Assembly (NCBI GenBank): GCA_015490715.1
Contig: WFXH01000102.1
Coordinates: 1 to 64,000 of the forward strand
Direction of reading: 5' to 3'
Length of the DNA: 64,000 nt
Origin: Saprospiraceae bacterium
GTDB taxonomy: Bacteria; Bacteroidota; Bacteroidia; Chitinophagales; Saprospiraceae
Below, piece by piece: positions 37,426 through 46,810 of the stretch. Each line of letters begins with the position of its first letter. Position 1 is the first letter of the stretch. Under the pieces are notes generated by a model. The model had not been told where the DNA came from, did no database searches, and saw only the letters and a list, made by a program, of their open reading frames with translations. Position numbers and translations under genes: made by a program.

Positions 37426-38298
37426 ATGGAGAAGATGAGTGCTTCGGAGCTCGTACTTACCCCAGAGGGGCGTGTCTACCACCTGCATCTCCTCCCAGAG
37501 GAAGTGGCGACGACTATCTTTACAGTGGGCGATCCCGGCCGCGTCGAGCTGGTCTCTCGGAGATTTGATAAAATTGAGCATCGCGTGGCCCATCGGGAAT
37601 TTGTGACCCACACGGGATTTATCGGTTCCAGGCGTGTGAGTGTCCTCTCGACGGGTATCGGCCCCGACAACATCGACATCGTACTCAATGAGCTGGATGC
37701 CCTCTTCAATGTCAATTTGAAGACGCGTGAGGTGCGCCTCAATCCCATCAGCTTGGACATTATACGGCTCGGCACGTCGGGGGCTATCCAACCCGATTTG
37801 GCACCGGGCACCCTGGTGGCTTCGCGTATGGCCATCGGTCTGGACAATTTGCTCTTTTATTACAAGAGGCAGATGAAAGAGGAGGAAGCTGAGCTTGAGG
37901 AAGCCTTTTATGACTTTTGTGAAAACATGCGGCTGCCCACGAAGGTATACTTTGCTGTACCCGAATGGCCGGAAGTGATGGATTTGCCGTCGGATATCCC
38001 CCGGGGCATTACCCTGACATGTCCGGGCTTTTACGGACCCCAAGCGCGCAGTTTGCGCCTCGAAGCAGCTGCTCCTCATATGCCCGATTACTTCATGAAT
38101 TTCGAGTACAAAGGACTACGTATCACCAACATCGAGATGGAGTCGGCAGCCATTTTTGGCCTTGCCAACATGTTAGGGCACCGCGCACTATCGATCAATG
38201 TAATATTAGCCAATCGCTTGCAGGGGACCTTTGTCGACGACTACGATGCAGCGATCGACAAGCTCATCGACCAGGCATTGAGCTGGATGCGGTTTTAG
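37426..38298 (+). CDS. Nucleoside phosphorylase, uridine phosphorylase-like
   Basis: 290-aa enzyme of the PNP/UDP family that splits nucleosides with phosphate to base and (deoxy)ribose 1-phosphate. [10 protein letters not shown] (phosphate site), [20 protein letters not shown] and the ribose/base-binding [20 protein letters not shown] are clear. The [16 protein letters not shown] segment is typical too. Substrate choice cannot be fixed. A TTG nine bases upstream is not used. The gene ends in a 4-nt overlap with the convergent transaldolase. Confidence 0.87.
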   Translation: MEKMSASELVLTPEGRVYHLHLLPEEVATTIFTVGDPGRVELVSRRFDKIEHRVAHREFVTHTGFIGSRRVSVLSTGIGPDNIDIVLNELDALFNVNLKTREVRLNPISLDIIRLGTSGAIQPDLAPGTLVASRMAIGLDNLLFYYKRQMKEEEAELEEAFYDFCENMRLPTKVYFAVPEWPEVMDLPSDIPRGITLTCPGFYGPQARSLRLEAAAPHMPDYFMNFEYKGLRITNIEMESAAIFGLANMLGHRALSINVILANRLQGTFVDDYDAAIDKLIDQALSWMRF

Positions 38299-38951
38299 CC
38301 CTGCGATTGGCGAAAGTCGCGGAGAAACTTTTCGAGACCAATATCGGTCAGGGGGTGTTTAAACAGCCCCTTGATCGAGGCCAGTGGGCAGGTGACGATG
38401 TCGGCTCCAGCTTTTGCGGCTTCGACGATGTGGCGGGCACTGCGGATCGAGGCTGCCAACACTTCGGTTTCAAAGCCCTGGATTTCGTAGATTTCGACGA
38501 TTTCTTCGATGAGCGCGATGCCGTCCCAGGTGATGTCGTCGATGCGTCCGATGAAGGGACTGACATAAGTGGCACCGGCCTTGGCTGCCAGTAGTGCTTG
38601 CCCCGCCGAAAAGACCAGAGTGCAGTTGGTGGGAATGCCTTCGTCGCGCAATGCGCTCAGGGCCTTAACTCCATCGGGTATCATCGGTATTTTGACTACT
38701 ATGCGGCGATCGATAGAAGCGAGGGCCTTTGCTTCGGCCATCATCGAGTCGTAATCGGTACTGATGACCTCCGCACTGACTGGCCCGTCGACGAGTTCGC
38801 AAATCTTCCGGTAGTGCTCGCGTATAGCTTCCTCCCCTTTGATGCCCACTTTGGCCATGAGACTGGGATTGGTCGTCACGCCATCTAAAATGCCCAGCTG
38901 CTTGGCCTCTTTGATTTCGTCTATATTGGCCGTATCGATGAAAAATTTCAT
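38295..38951 (-). CDS. tal: Transaldolase, short (MipB/TalC) type
   Basis: 218-aa TIM-barrel aldolase moving a dihydroxyacetone unit between sugar phosphates in the pentose phosphate pathway; fructose-6-phosphate aldolase is the alternative in this subfamily. [20 protein letters not shown] and [11 protein letters not shown] open it, and the Schiff-base lysine is K87 in RRIVVKIPM. Start ATG 38951 rather than 38957. The start codon lies inside an exact GTATGAAAT motif copy (38945-38953). Confidence 0.92.
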   Translation of the reverse strand: MKFFIDTANIDEIKEAKQLGILDGVTTNPSLMAKVGIKGEEAIREHYRKICELVDGPVSAEVISTDYDSMMAEAKALASIDRRIVVKIPMIPDGVKALSALRDEGIPTNCTLVFSAGQALLAAKAGATYVSPFIGRIDDITWDGIALIEEIVEIYEIQGFETEVLAASIRSARHIVEAAKAGADIVTCPLASIKGLFKHPLTDIGLEKFLRDFRQSQG

Positions 38952-38972
38952 ACTCAAACAGTTATTTCTTCA

Positions 38973-38980
38973 CAAAGATA
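38973..38980 (-). promoter_or_regulatory. Bacteroidota -7 box before transaldolase
   Basis: TATCTTTG on the minus strand, 21 nt before the transaldolase ATG. No clear TTG at the expected distance. Confidence 0.45.
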
Positions 38981-39045
38981 CACAAGCCCAGGAGGATGGG
39001 ATGGGGTTGAATGTATACAATGCGGTAATAAGCCCCTATGGCCAG

Positions 39046-39076
39046 CGTTTTATATCGTAGAATTCACCGTTTTATA
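39046..39076 (+). repeat. Direct repeat CGTTTTATA, 22 bp apart
   Basis: CGTTTTATA at 39046-39054 and 39068-39076, both followed by a C/G-GT context, in the 154-nt divergent region before fadN. The 22-bp spacing (two helical turns) puts both on one DNA face, as in many operators. They are close relatives of the dispersed GTATAAAA motif in inverted orientation. Confidence 0.4.
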
Positions 39077-39111
39077 CGTGATCGAAAGCGATTTTTGAGA
39101 AATACACGCCG

Positions 39112-41508
39112 ATGAAGTCAAAACGCATACCCCGTGTACGCAAGGTTGCGGTATTGGGAGCAGGGGTGATGGGAAGTGCGCTGGCCTGTCACATGGCCAA
39201 TGCCGGCATGGAAGTGTTGCTCCTCGATATCGTGACGCCCGGTTTGAGTGAGGAGGAAAGAGCCTCGAAGCAACACCGCGATCGGTTGGTCAACGAAAAT
39301 CTCGAGCGCACTTTGCGGTCGAAACCCTCGCCGATCTTTACCCAATCGCTGCGCCGCTATATTCAGACGGGCAATTTTGAGGATGATCTGCCTAAGATCG
39401 CCGATTGCGATTGGATCATTGAGGCCGTGGTGGAGCGGCTCGATATTAAGCGTTCGCTGTTTGAGAGGGTGGAGCAATATCGCCGAGCAGATGCCATTGT
39501 CTCGTCGAATACTTCGGGCATACCCATACACATGATGGCGGAAGGGAGGAGCGCGGAATTCCGCGCACACTTTCTGGGGACGCATTTTTTCAATCCTCCG
39601 CGCTACATGCAGCTACTCGAGCTCATACCGGGTCCCGACACTGATCCGGCGATTGTGCAGTTTATGCAGAGCTGGGGCGATCGCATCTTGGGCAAGACGA
39701 CGGTCGTGTGCAAAGACACGCCGGGCTTTATCGCCAACCGCATTGGTGTCTACGCAATGGCTAAGATATTCGAGCTGGCCGAAAAGTACGGCTTGACACC
39801 TGCGGAAGTAGATAAATTGACAGGGCCACTCATTGGCAGGCCTAAGACGGGAACGTTTCGCTTAGGAGACCTCGTCGGGCTCGATGTGGCCGTCAAAGTC
39901 ATTGAAGATCTCAAGAAACACCTTCCGCACGACAGCTTTATCCAGCAGCTGCGCATGCCGAAGTTTGTGGAGTATTTGATCCAAAAAAGATACTTCGGCA
40001 ATAAGTCAGGGCGGGGATTCTACTACAAGACCGACGAGCGCGACGAACGCGGTAAGCGCATCATCCAGCAAATCGACTTTGAGAGCTTCGAATACCACCC
40101 CGTAGAACGTCCTAACCTCGAAATCCTCGCTACGGCTAAGGCTTTGGATAGTGTAGCCGAGCGCTTGCGTCTGATGTTTAAGTCGGACGACAGGGGCTCA
40201 AAGTTGGTGCGTGAGCATTTCCTGTCGCTCTTTGCCTATGCTTCGCACTGTGCTCCGGAGATTGCGGATTCCATCTACGATATCGATCGGGCGATGAAGG
40301 CGGGCTTCAACTGGCAATACGGCCCCTTTGAGTATTGGGATATGCTCGGCTTGGAGGAGACCGTGGGTGAGATGCAAGCAGAGGGATATCCGCCGGCACC
40401 CTGGGTGGAGCAAATGCTCGAACAGGGCATTACACAATTTTATCGCCGAGAGGGGCGCCAGCGTCAGTACTACGATTTTATCGATAAGCGCTACGCAGTG
40501 GTGCCCGATCAGATGGAGTTTTTGGTGTTGAGCGAGCTGGATGCCGTGGTCTGGCAAAACGAAGAGATACGCCTCCACGATATCGGCGATGGGGTGCTCT
40601 GTGTGGAGTTTACTTCGCCCAACAACACGATTGGTGAAGGGGTGTTGCGTGGTCTGGATCACAGTATCACATTGGCTGAAGAGGAAGGATGGCAGGGGGT
40701 GGTGATAGGCAACAACGCTGAGCACTTCAGCGTGGGAGCCAATTTGATGCTCATCGGCATGATGGCTTTTCAAAAACAGTTTGATCAGCTCGATGAGGCC
40801 GTGCGGATGTTTCAGCGCGTCAATATGCGTCTGCGTTACGCGGCAGTGCCCGTAGTAGCAGCGGTGCAGGGCTATACGTTTGGTGGAGGCGTGGAAATGA
40901 TGATGCATTGCGACCGGGTCGTGGCAGCAGCGGAGAGCTATATCGGCCTCGTGGAAGTCGGGGTAGGCCTCATCCCCGGCGGAGGGGGAACGAAGGAATT
41001 TGCCCTGCGGATTTCTGAGTCTTTTCACAAAGATGACAATCAGATACCTCTGCTCATTGAGGGATTGCGTACCTTGGCTACTGCCACGGTGGCCACCTCG
41101 GCACTGGAGGCGTATGAGCACAAGTACCTGCTTCGCTATCGCGACACTTACGTCATGCATCGCCAGCGCAACCTCACCGAAGCCAAAAAAGCGGTCTTGC
41201 AGATGGCACCGTACTATGTGCCGCCACGGCCGACCGAAGTGACGGTACTCGGCAGAACAGGTCTCGGTGCTTGTCTTGTGGCTATTAATGAGTTGTATCG
41301 GGCGGGATGGGCAACGGAGTACGATGCACATATTGCCAAAAAACTCGCCTGGGTACTCTGCGGGGGAGATATCACGGGTCAGCAGACGGTCAGTGAATGG
41401 TATCTCCTCGACCTCGAGCGCGAGGCCTTTTTAAGCCTTTGCGGTGAGGCCAAGACCTTGGAGCGCATTCAATACATGCTCGAGCACAAAAAACCATTGC
41501 GCAACTAA
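39112..41508 (+). CDS. fadN: 3-hydroxyacyl-CoA dehydrogenase/enoyl-CoA hydratase, FadN type
   Basis: 798-aa bifunctional beta-oxidation enzyme in the order dehydrogenase then hydratase, as in Bacillus FadN and opposite to E. coli FadB. The Rossmann motif VAVLGAGVMGSALA is at about 13-26, THFFNPPRYMQLLELIPG holds the catalytic His, and DTPGFIANRIGVYAM follows. The crotonase part (about 500-650) shows HFSVGANL and AAVQGYTFGGGVEMMMHCDR, then GLIPGGGGTKE. It is 18 nt upstream of the thiolase, forming a complete hydration-oxidation-thiolysis unit. Confidence 0.92.
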   Translation: MKSKRIPRVRKVAVLGAGVMGSALACHMANAGMEVLLLDIVTPGLSEEERASKQHRDRLVNENLERTLRSKPSPIFTQSLRRYIQTGNFEDDLPKIADCDWIIEAVVERLDIKRSLFERVEQYRRADAIVSSNTSGIPIHMMAEGRSAEFRAHFLGTHFFNPPRYMQLLELIPGPDTDPAIVQFMQSWGDRILGKTTVVCKDTPGFIANRIGVYAMAKIFELAEKYGLTPAEVDKLTGPLIGRPKTGTFRLGDLVGLDVAVKVIEDLKKHLPHDSFIQQLRMPKFVEYLIQKRYFGNKSGRGFYYKTDERDERGKRIIQQIDFESFEYHPVERPNLEILATAKALDSVAERLRLMFKSDDRGSKLVREHFLSLFAYASHCAPEIADSIYDIDRAMKAGFNWQYGPFEYWDMLGLEETVGEMQAEGYPPAPWVEQMLEQGITQFYRREGRQRQYYDFIDKRYAVVPDQMEFLVLSELDAVVWQNEEIRLHDIGDGVLCVEFTSPNNTIGEGVLRGLDHSITLAEEEGWQGVVIGNNAEHFSVGANLMLIGMMAFQKQFDQLDEAVRMFQRVNMRLRYAAVPVVAAVQGYTFGGGVEMMMHCDRVVAAAESYIGLVEVGVGLIPGGGGTKEFALRISESFHKDDNQIPLLIEGLRTLATATVATSALEAYEHKYLLRYRDTYVMHRQRNLTEAKKAVLQMAPYYVPPRPTEVTVLGRTGLGACLVAINELYRAGWATEYDAHIAKKLAWVLCGGDITGQQTVSEWYLLDLEREAFLSLCGEAKTLERIQYMLEHKKPLRN

Positions 41509-41526
41509 AGGACAAATCTACAGTCT

Positions 41527-42696
41527 ATGGAAGCATATATCGTCAGCGCGTATCGCACAGCAGTAGGCAAGGCCAAAAAGGGGGCGTTGAGGCACGTGCG
41601 TTCCGATGATTTAGGCGTGGCGGTCATCCAGCATTTGATGCGGCAGCATCCGCAGATACGTCCCGAAGATGTCGACGATGTCGTTACGGGATGTGCTGTG
41701 CCCGAGGGGGAGCAAGGACTGCAAATTGGCCGCTTAGTGGCATTGCGCGCATTGGGGATTGATGTGCCGGGTGTGACTGTCAATCGCTATTGCGGATCGG
41801 GCCTCGAAGCCATTGCCATCGCAGTGGCAAAGATACGCGCTGGGATGGGGCACTGTTATATCGCAGGGGGCATTGAGTCGATGAGCATGGTGCCTATGAC
41901 GGGATACAAATTTGCACCCAACTATATCTTTGGCAGCGAGCATCCCGATTATCTCGTTTCTATGGGCCTGACGGCAGAGGCCTTGGCCGAAAAATACGGC
42001 ATCAGCAGGGAGGAGCAAGACGCCTTTGCTTTGCGCTCGCATCGACGGGCGGCCCAGGCCATTGATCAGGGGTACTTCGAGAGTCAAATCGTGCCCTTTA
42101 CGGTGTATGAAAAGACGGTCGAGGGGCGGGAGGTGCACACGCAGACGTTTGAGTTTAAAGTCGACGAGGGCGTTCGTCGGGACACATCTATGGAGGCGCT
42201 TGCGCGTCTCAAACCCGTCTTCAAAAAGGATGGGACGGTGACGGCGGGCAATGCGTCGCAGACATCCGATGGCGCCTCTTACGTATTGGTGGTCAGCGAG
42301 GAGCGCCTCAAAGAGTGGGGCCTCAAACCCATGGGACGCATGATCCAATGTGCGGTGGCTGGTGTAGAGCCCTATTACATGGGTATCGGCCCCGTCAAGG
42401 CGATACCTAAAGCGCTCAAGTGGTCGGGCCTTCGGCTGAGCGATATCGAGCTCATCGAGCTCAACGAGGCATTTGCGGCGCAGTCCCTTGCCGTGATTCG
42501 CGAGGCGGAGCTCGATCCCGACATCGTCAACATCAATGGTGGAGCCATAGCACTGGGGCATCCGTTGGGCTGTACGGGAGCTAAGCTGACGACCCAGATA
42601 CTACACGACCTGCATCGCTTAGACAAGCGTTACGGCATGGTGACGGCTTGCATAGGAGGTGGCCAGGGCATTGCCGCCGTCTTCGAGCGGCTGTAA
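41527..42696 (+). CDS. fadA: Acetyl-CoA acyltransferase (thiolase)
   Basis: 389-aa thiolase that cleaves 3-ketoacyl-CoA with CoA. Acyl-accepting Cys89 lies in NRYCGSGLEAI; NEAFAAQSLAV, GGAIALGHPLGCTGAKL (catalytic His) and the second Cys in MVTACIGGGQGIAAVFE complete the active site. Partner of FadN just upstream. A motif copy (42717) follows in the short gap before convergent queG. Confidence 0.95.
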   Translation: MEAYIVSAYRTAVGKAKKGALRHVRSDDLGVAVIQHLMRQHPQIRPEDVDDVVTGCAVPEGEQGLQIGRLVALRALGIDVPGVTVNRYCGSGLEAIAIAVAKIRAGMGHCYIAGGIESMSMVPMTGYKFAPNYIFGSEHPDYLVSMGLTAEALAEKYGISREEQDAFALRSHRRAAQAIDQGYFESQIVPFTVYEKTVEGREVHTQTFEFKVDEGVRRDTSMEALARLKPVFKKDGTVTAGNASQTSDGASYVLVVSEERLKEWGLKPMGRMIQCAVAGVEPYYMGIGPVKAIPKALKWSGLRLSDIELIELNEAFAAQSLAVIREAELDPDIVNINGGAIALGHPLGCTGAKLTTQILHDLHRLDKRYGMVTACIGGGQGIAAVFERL

Positions 42697-42716
42697 TGCG
42701 CAAGACTGCTTTTAGG

Positions 42717-42736
42717 GTATGAAATGGTTGGCTCCG
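42717..42736 (+). repeat. Dispersed motif copy, long form, between fadA and queG
   Basis: GTATGAAATGGTTGGCTCCG, matching the extended consensus GTATGAAATGGTTGGCGCC in all but one of the first nineteen bases. It is followed by a small hairpin CGCC/GGCG. It lies in the 63-nt gap between convergent genes. Confidence 0.6.
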
Positions 42737-42759
42737 CCTTTGTGGCGCGCTTTAGGCTA

Positions 42760-43728
42760 TTAGAGAGTGCCTCCGTGGTCGTGGTCGAACACAAAGTGGA
42801 TATTGCGCATGATTCCGCGGTATTTGGCGCGTTGCAAGGGCGTTCCTGCAAAGTGGAGGTCGAAGTCTTCCGGGGTGAGTTGTTTCCACTGCTCTACGGG
42901 CTGGAACAGCAAAGGGCTTCGCGGTTGAAAGTCGGGCTCGTCGTGAGGTCGGGCAAAGCGATTCCATGGACATACTTCCTGGCAGATGTCGCAGCCAAAG
43001 ATCCAACGTGACCATTGGTGGCGGTAGTCTTCAGGTATGGGATGCTCGGCTTTGAGCTCAATCGTCAGGTAGGAGATACAACGGCGTGCATCGAGTACGT
43101 AGCCCTGTGGGGTAATGGCACCTGTGGGACAGGCATCAATACAGCGCCGACAGCGTCCGCAATGGTCGGCCATCGGGCTATCTGGAGCGAGCTCGAGATT
43201 GGTGATCATCACCGCTAAGAAGACATAAGAGCCATAGCGGGGATGAATGACTAAGGTATTTTTACCCTGCCAGCCAAGGCCTGCGCGCACGGCCCATTGG
43301 CGCTCCAATACGGGGGAGGAATCGACGAAATAGCGCCCTTCGAGGTGGGGGAATCGCTCGCGTAGAAGCGCATAGAGGCGTTTGAGTTTTTTCTTCAGTA
43401 CGCGGTGATAATCGCGGCCGTGGGCGTAGATAGAGACGCGCGGAATGCGGTCGTCTGGTGGGGTGTGGGTAGCATAATAGTTGTAGGATAGGCAAATGAT
43501 GGATTGCGCACCGGGGACGAGGGCTCGTGGATCGAAGCGTTTGTCTAAGTGTTTTTCCATATAGTGCATGGTAGCGTGATAGCCCTGGCGAAGCCACTGG
43601 AGATACTGCTGGCGCATGGTGTCGTCGACGGCTTCTGCCGGTGCGATGCCCACATTGAGAAATCCCAATTGGCGGGCGATGCGCTTGATTTCTTCTGCTG
43701 CCGCTTCGGGGTTATAATTGCGTTTCAT
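42760..43728 (-). CDS. queG: Epoxyqueuosine reductase QueG
   Basis: 322-aa cobalamin- and iron-sulfur-dependent enzyme for the last step of queuosine synthesis in tRNA. SSPVLERQWAVRAGLGWQGKNT (split) is the QueG signature; two [4Fe-4S] sites are visible as CGRCRRCIDACPTGAI and CDICQEVCPWN. The C-terminus stops at GTPLQRAKYRG plus a short tail, the short form without the HEAT-like domain. Downstream of pcrA on the same strand with a 75-nt gap. Confidence 0.94.
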   Translation of the reverse strand: MKRNYNPEAAAEEIKRIARQLGFLNVGIAPAEAVDDTMRQQYLQWLRQGYHATMHYMEKHLDKRFDPRALVPGAQSIICLSYNYYATHTPPDDRIPRVSIYAHGRDYHRVLKKKLKRLYALLRERFPHLEGRYFVDSSPVLERQWAVRAGLGWQGKNTLVIHPRYGSYVFLAVMITNLELAPDSPMADHCGRCRRCIDACPTGAITPQGYVLDARRCISYLTIELKAEHPIPEDYRHQWSRWIFGCDICQEVCPWNRFARPHDEPDFQPRSPLLFQPVEQWKQLTPEDFDLHFAGTPLQRAKYRGIMRNIHFVFDHDHGGTL

Positions 43729-43803
43729 GCCAGAGCCTCTATAACAGATAACGCTCCTGTGCTTAGAGGGATCACGGAGGATGTAAATAGGAGGCTAAGT
43801 GAA

Positions 43804-46092
43804 TCAATTGAGGATCTGGAGGCGAGCAAATTTGAGCATGATGCGCTTGGGTGGGCCGGGGATTTCGTCAAACTTGATGGTGGCGACGCGTTTGTCGCGC
43901 ACGCCGTCGATGGTGAGGACTTTTCCCACGCCGAATTGTAGGTGCAGCACGCGTTGGCCGGTGCGCACTTCTTCGGGAGGGCTTGGTGTAAATGATTGGG
44001 GGTCGATTTTGACGGCTGGGGAGCGCTGTTGGGGAGGAGTACCCGAAATTTTAGCGCGAGGCGCGGTGACGAAATGCTCTTGTATGTCGGGGATGACTTT
44101 GACCTTGCCCACGGGAAATTCGATGGATTCTTCAGGGAGTTCGCGGATAAAACGACTGGGTTCGTTGTATACCTGGCGTCCCCAGAGGTACCGCGATTCG
44201 GCGTGACTGAGGATGAGGAAGCGCTTTGCACGGGTGATGGCTACGTAAAAGAGCCGGCGTTCTTCTTCGATCTCGCGTGGATTGTGGATCGTCTGAAAGC
44301 TGGGGAATAGATTTTCTTCCAGTCCGACGACAAAGACGGCTTCAAACTCGAGGCCCTTGGCGGAGTGGACGGTCATGAGGCTGACGTAGTCGGCATCATC
44401 GTCTTTGAGGTCGATATCCGTCAGCAGGGCGATGTGTTGGAGATAGCTGTATAGGGAGCGGTCGTCGACTTCTGCTCCGTAGGGCACTTCTTCGGCTTCG
44501 ACGAATTCCTTGATGCCGTCGAGGAGGGCGAGGACGTTTTGGAGGCGTTCGACGCCTTCGGTGGAGTCGTCGCGCTTGAGTTCGCGCTCTAAGCCAGAGA
44601 GTTTAAAAGCGCGATACGCCACGGTGTAGGCGTCTTCGGTTTGGGCGAGCTTGTGGAGGCGTTGGATAAGATGGGACAATTCGGCGGCGGCTTTGTGGGC
44701 TTTGGTGGGCAGGGCTGCTTCGTGCATCGCTCGCCACATGCTGATGCCGTGACTGCGCGCAAAGTCGAGTATGCGCTCGACACTTGCCTTGCCGATGCCC
44801 CGCTTGGGGTAGTTGATGACGCGCTTGAGCGCTTCGCTGTCGTGGGGGTTGACGATGAGGCGCAGGTAGGCGAGCATGTCTTTGACTTCCTTGCGCTGGT
44901 AGAAGGTGATGCCGCCAAAGATTTTATACGGAATATTCAGCCTTCGGAGGTATTCTTCGAAGACGCGAGACAGGGCATTCATGCGGTAGAGCACGGCGAT
45001 ATCCCTGTAGCGGAGGTGGTAGCGGTCGCATATTTCCTGGATTTTTTGCGCTACGCGCCTGCCCTCTTCGCCTTCGTTGGTATTGGTCATGATGTGGATC
45101 TTAGCTCCTTCGCCCCTATCGGTCCAGATGGACTTTTCGATTTGGCGGCGGTTGTAGGAGATGAGCTTGTTGGCCGCTTGGACGATGTGAGCGGTGGAGC
45201 GGTAGTTTTGTTCGAGTTTGATGACTTTGACGTTGTGGTAGTCTTTTTGGAAGCTGAGGATGTTGCTGATGTCGGCGCCGCGAAAGGCGTAGATACTCTG
45301 GGCGTCGTCGCCGACGATGCAGATGTTTTCGGGGCTTTCGGGGTAGAGGGTGAGCTTTTTGAGTATGCGGTATTGGAGGTGGTTGGTGTCTTGAAATTCG
45401 TCGACGTGTGTGTATTGAAAGAGCTGGCGGTATTTGTCGAGCACGTCGGGGTGGGCGTCGAGGAGGTGGTAGAAGTAATAGAGCAGGTCGTCGAAGTCCA
45501 TGGCCGCTGCACTGCGGCAGTATTCGACGTATTTGTGGTAGATGAGGTAGGTATGCGGGCGCCGGCTGGCCTCATCGGCCTGACGCAGACGCGGTATGCG
45601 CTCGTATTCTTCGGGGGAGATGAGACGCGACTTGGCGAGGGAGATGCGCGTGCGGAGGGCATTGGGAGCATATACCTGTGGGTCGAGTTTGAGCTCCTGG
45701 AGGATTTCGCGGATGAGGTTTTTGCTGTCTTCGGTGTCGTAAATCGTAAAGTGCGAGGGATAACCGATGCGGTGTGCCTCGCGTCGCAAGATGCGAGCAA
45801 ATACGGAGTGGAAGGTGCCCATCCACAGGCTATTGGCCTGGGGCCCAACGAGGGCGGTGATGCGCTCGCGCATCTCTCGTGCCGCCTTGTTGGTAAACGT
45901 CAGCGCCAAAATGCGGTGGGGCTGCACGTTACGCCGTAGCAAGTGCGCTATGCGATACGTCAATACCCGCGTCTTTCCCGATCCAGGCCCCGCTATGACC
46001 ATGACGGGCCCTTCGGTGGCCTCTACCGCCTCGCGCTGCCGCGGATTGAGATCTCGCAAAAAGTCCATCTCCTCCATCAGAGCTGCAAGCAT
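43804..46092 (-). CDS. pcrA: ATP-dependent DNA helicase UvrD/PcrA family
   Basis: 762-aa superfamily 1 3'-5' helicase for repair and replication restart. Q motif and Walker A: LNPRQREAVEATEGPVMVIA then GPGSGKTRVL; motif II VDEFQDTN, motif III GDDAQSIYAFRGAD, motif IV EQNYRST, motif V MTVHSAKGLEFEAVFVVGLE and motif VI VAITRAKRFL. The C-terminal Tudor-like part (VLHLQFGVGKVLTIDG) is that of PcrA. ATG 46092 is chosen over 46107 because a TAATTTTG -7 box at 46105-46112 overlaps the earlier ATG. Confidence 0.95.
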   Translation of the reverse strand: MLAALMEEMDFLRDLNPRQREAVEATEGPVMVIAGPGSGKTRVLTYRIAHLLRRNVQPHRILALTFTNKAAREMRERITALVGPQANSLWMGTFHSVFARILRREAHRIGYPSHFTIYDTEDSKNLIREILQELKLDPQVYAPNALRTRISLAKSRLISPEEYERIPRLRQADEASRRPHTYLIYHKYVEYCRSAAAMDFDDLLYYFYHLLDAHPDVLDKYRQLFQYTHVDEFQDTNHLQYRILKKLTLYPESPENICIVGDDAQSIYAFRGADISNILSFQKDYHNVKVIKLEQNYRSTAHIVQAANKLISYNRRQIEKSIWTDRGEGAKIHIMTNTNEGEEGRRVAQKIQEICDRYHLRYRDIAVLYRMNALSRVFEEYLRRLNIPYKIFGGITFYQRKEVKDMLAYLRLIVNPHDSEALKRVINYPKRGIGKASVERILDFARSHGISMWRAMHEAALPTKAHKAAAELSHLIQRLHKLAQTEDAYTVAYRAFKLSGLERELKRDDSTEGVERLQNVLALLDGIKEFVEAEEVPYGAEVDDRSLYSYLQHIALLTDIDLKDDDADYVSLMTVHSAKGLEFEAVFVVGLEENLFPSFQTIHNPREIEEERRLFYVAITRAKRFLILSHAESRYLWGRQVYNEPSRFIRELPEESIEFPVGKVKVIPDIQEHFVTAPRAKISGTPPQQRSPAVKIDPQSFTPSPPEEVRTGQRVLHLQFGVGKVLTIDGVRDKRVATIKFDEIPGPPKRIMLKFARLQILN

Positions 46093-46104
46093 TTCATCGA
46101 AAAA

Positions 46105-46112
46105 CAAAATTA
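46105..46112 (-). promoter_or_regulatory. Bacteroidota -7 box before pcrA
   Basis: TAATTTTG on the minus strand fits TAnnTTTG and would start transcription near 46098, six bases before the ATG at 46092. Confidence 0.4.
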
Positions 46113-46169
46113 CGGATTTTCATAATATGTGTTTCGCTTTTTCATCTTTGGAAGAGACTATGTTCACGC

Positions 46170-46293
46170 GTAGTATGAAATGGTGCTGTACATTTTTGTA
46201 CACGAAAACTGTCGTCTATCGAGGACATGGGGTCTATATCGGTGAAAAACCCTTCGGGATACTTTGATGGCGCCGACCAACCATTTCATACCC
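46170..46293. repeat. 124-bp element bounded by inverted GTATGAAATGGT copies
   Basis: GTATGAAATGGT (46173-46184) and its reverse complement ACCATTTCATAC (46280-46291) are perfect 12-bp terminal inverted repeats about 95 bp apart. Inside are the hairpin TGTACA-TTTT-TGTACA (46187-46202) and a GGCGCC (46269-46274) next to the right arm, as in the element at 2693. It fills the gap between pcrA and the membrane protein at 46303. Confidence 0.65.
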
Positions 46294-46302
46294 GAAAAAA
46301 AG

Positions 46303-46800
46303 CTAACGCTTCGATGCGTACGTACGATAAAGGGAATAGAGGAGGACAAAGGGGAGGGTCGATAGGCCGACAAAGGCAAGTGCATAGCTCAATACGAGCT
46401 GAAATTGAGCGTATCGTGCATAGGAAGGAATGCTGTCGGCATGCAAGTGGGTAAAGAGTTCGTAAAATCCCCGATCCTGGACGTAAATGCTGACGCGCAA
46501 AAAGCTGATGTAGGTGTAGAGCAGGGCGATGATGGATAAGATGATGAGTGCTGCGCGGGCCAGGGGTGATCGTAAATAGAGGATATAGCGGTGTGTGAAG
46601 AGCATGCGTGTAGCGTGGAAGCCCATGAGAAAGGCAAGGGAATTGTCGAAGTAAAGGGGATAAGACTGTGGTGATGTCAAGAGAGGTTGAAACATGCCAA
46701 GTAAAAGTAAGAGGGAAAATGCCCACCAGAGGCATTCGATGAGGATGGCGAGTATGCGTTCGTTGGGAGTGGCCGATGCGGAGGAGGAGTGTTTGTTCAT
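46303..46800 (-). CDS. Hypothetical membrane protein, 165 aa
   Basis: I do not recognise a family. A short polar N-terminus (MNKHSSSASATPNER) is followed by about four membrane helices: ILIECLWWAFSLLLLLGMF, SLAFLMGFHATRMLF, ARAALIILSIIALLYTYISF and VLSYALAFVGLSTLPFVLLY. A soluble loop of about 40 residues with acidic and aromatic residues lies between helices 3 and 4. It follows the PAP2-like gene by 10 nt, so the two are likely cotranscribed from the gcdH promoter. Confidence 0.75.
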   Translation of the reverse strand: MNKHSSSASATPNERILAILIECLWWAFSLLLLLGMFQPLLTSPQSYPLYFDNSLAFLMGFHATRMLFTHRYILYLRSPLARAALIILSIIALLYTYISFLRVSIYVQDRGFYELFTHLHADSIPSYARYAQFQLVLSYALAFVGLSTLPFVLLYSLYRTYASKR

Positions 46801-46810
46801 ACCTGCGAAT

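Noticed and set aside
40198-41331. 377-codon minus-strand open frame opposite fadN
   Set aside because: Antisense shadow of a clearly functional bifunctional enzyme; His-rich and without domains.
44641-45939. 432-codon plus-strand open frame opposite pcrA
   Set aside because: pcrA has all helicase motifs on the other strand; this frame is the Val/Asp-rich antisense typical of this genome's codon use.
46170-46293. Calling the 124-bp unit a transposon outright
   Set aside because: No target-site duplication or transposase is visible, and unpaired copies of its ends are common elsewhere.
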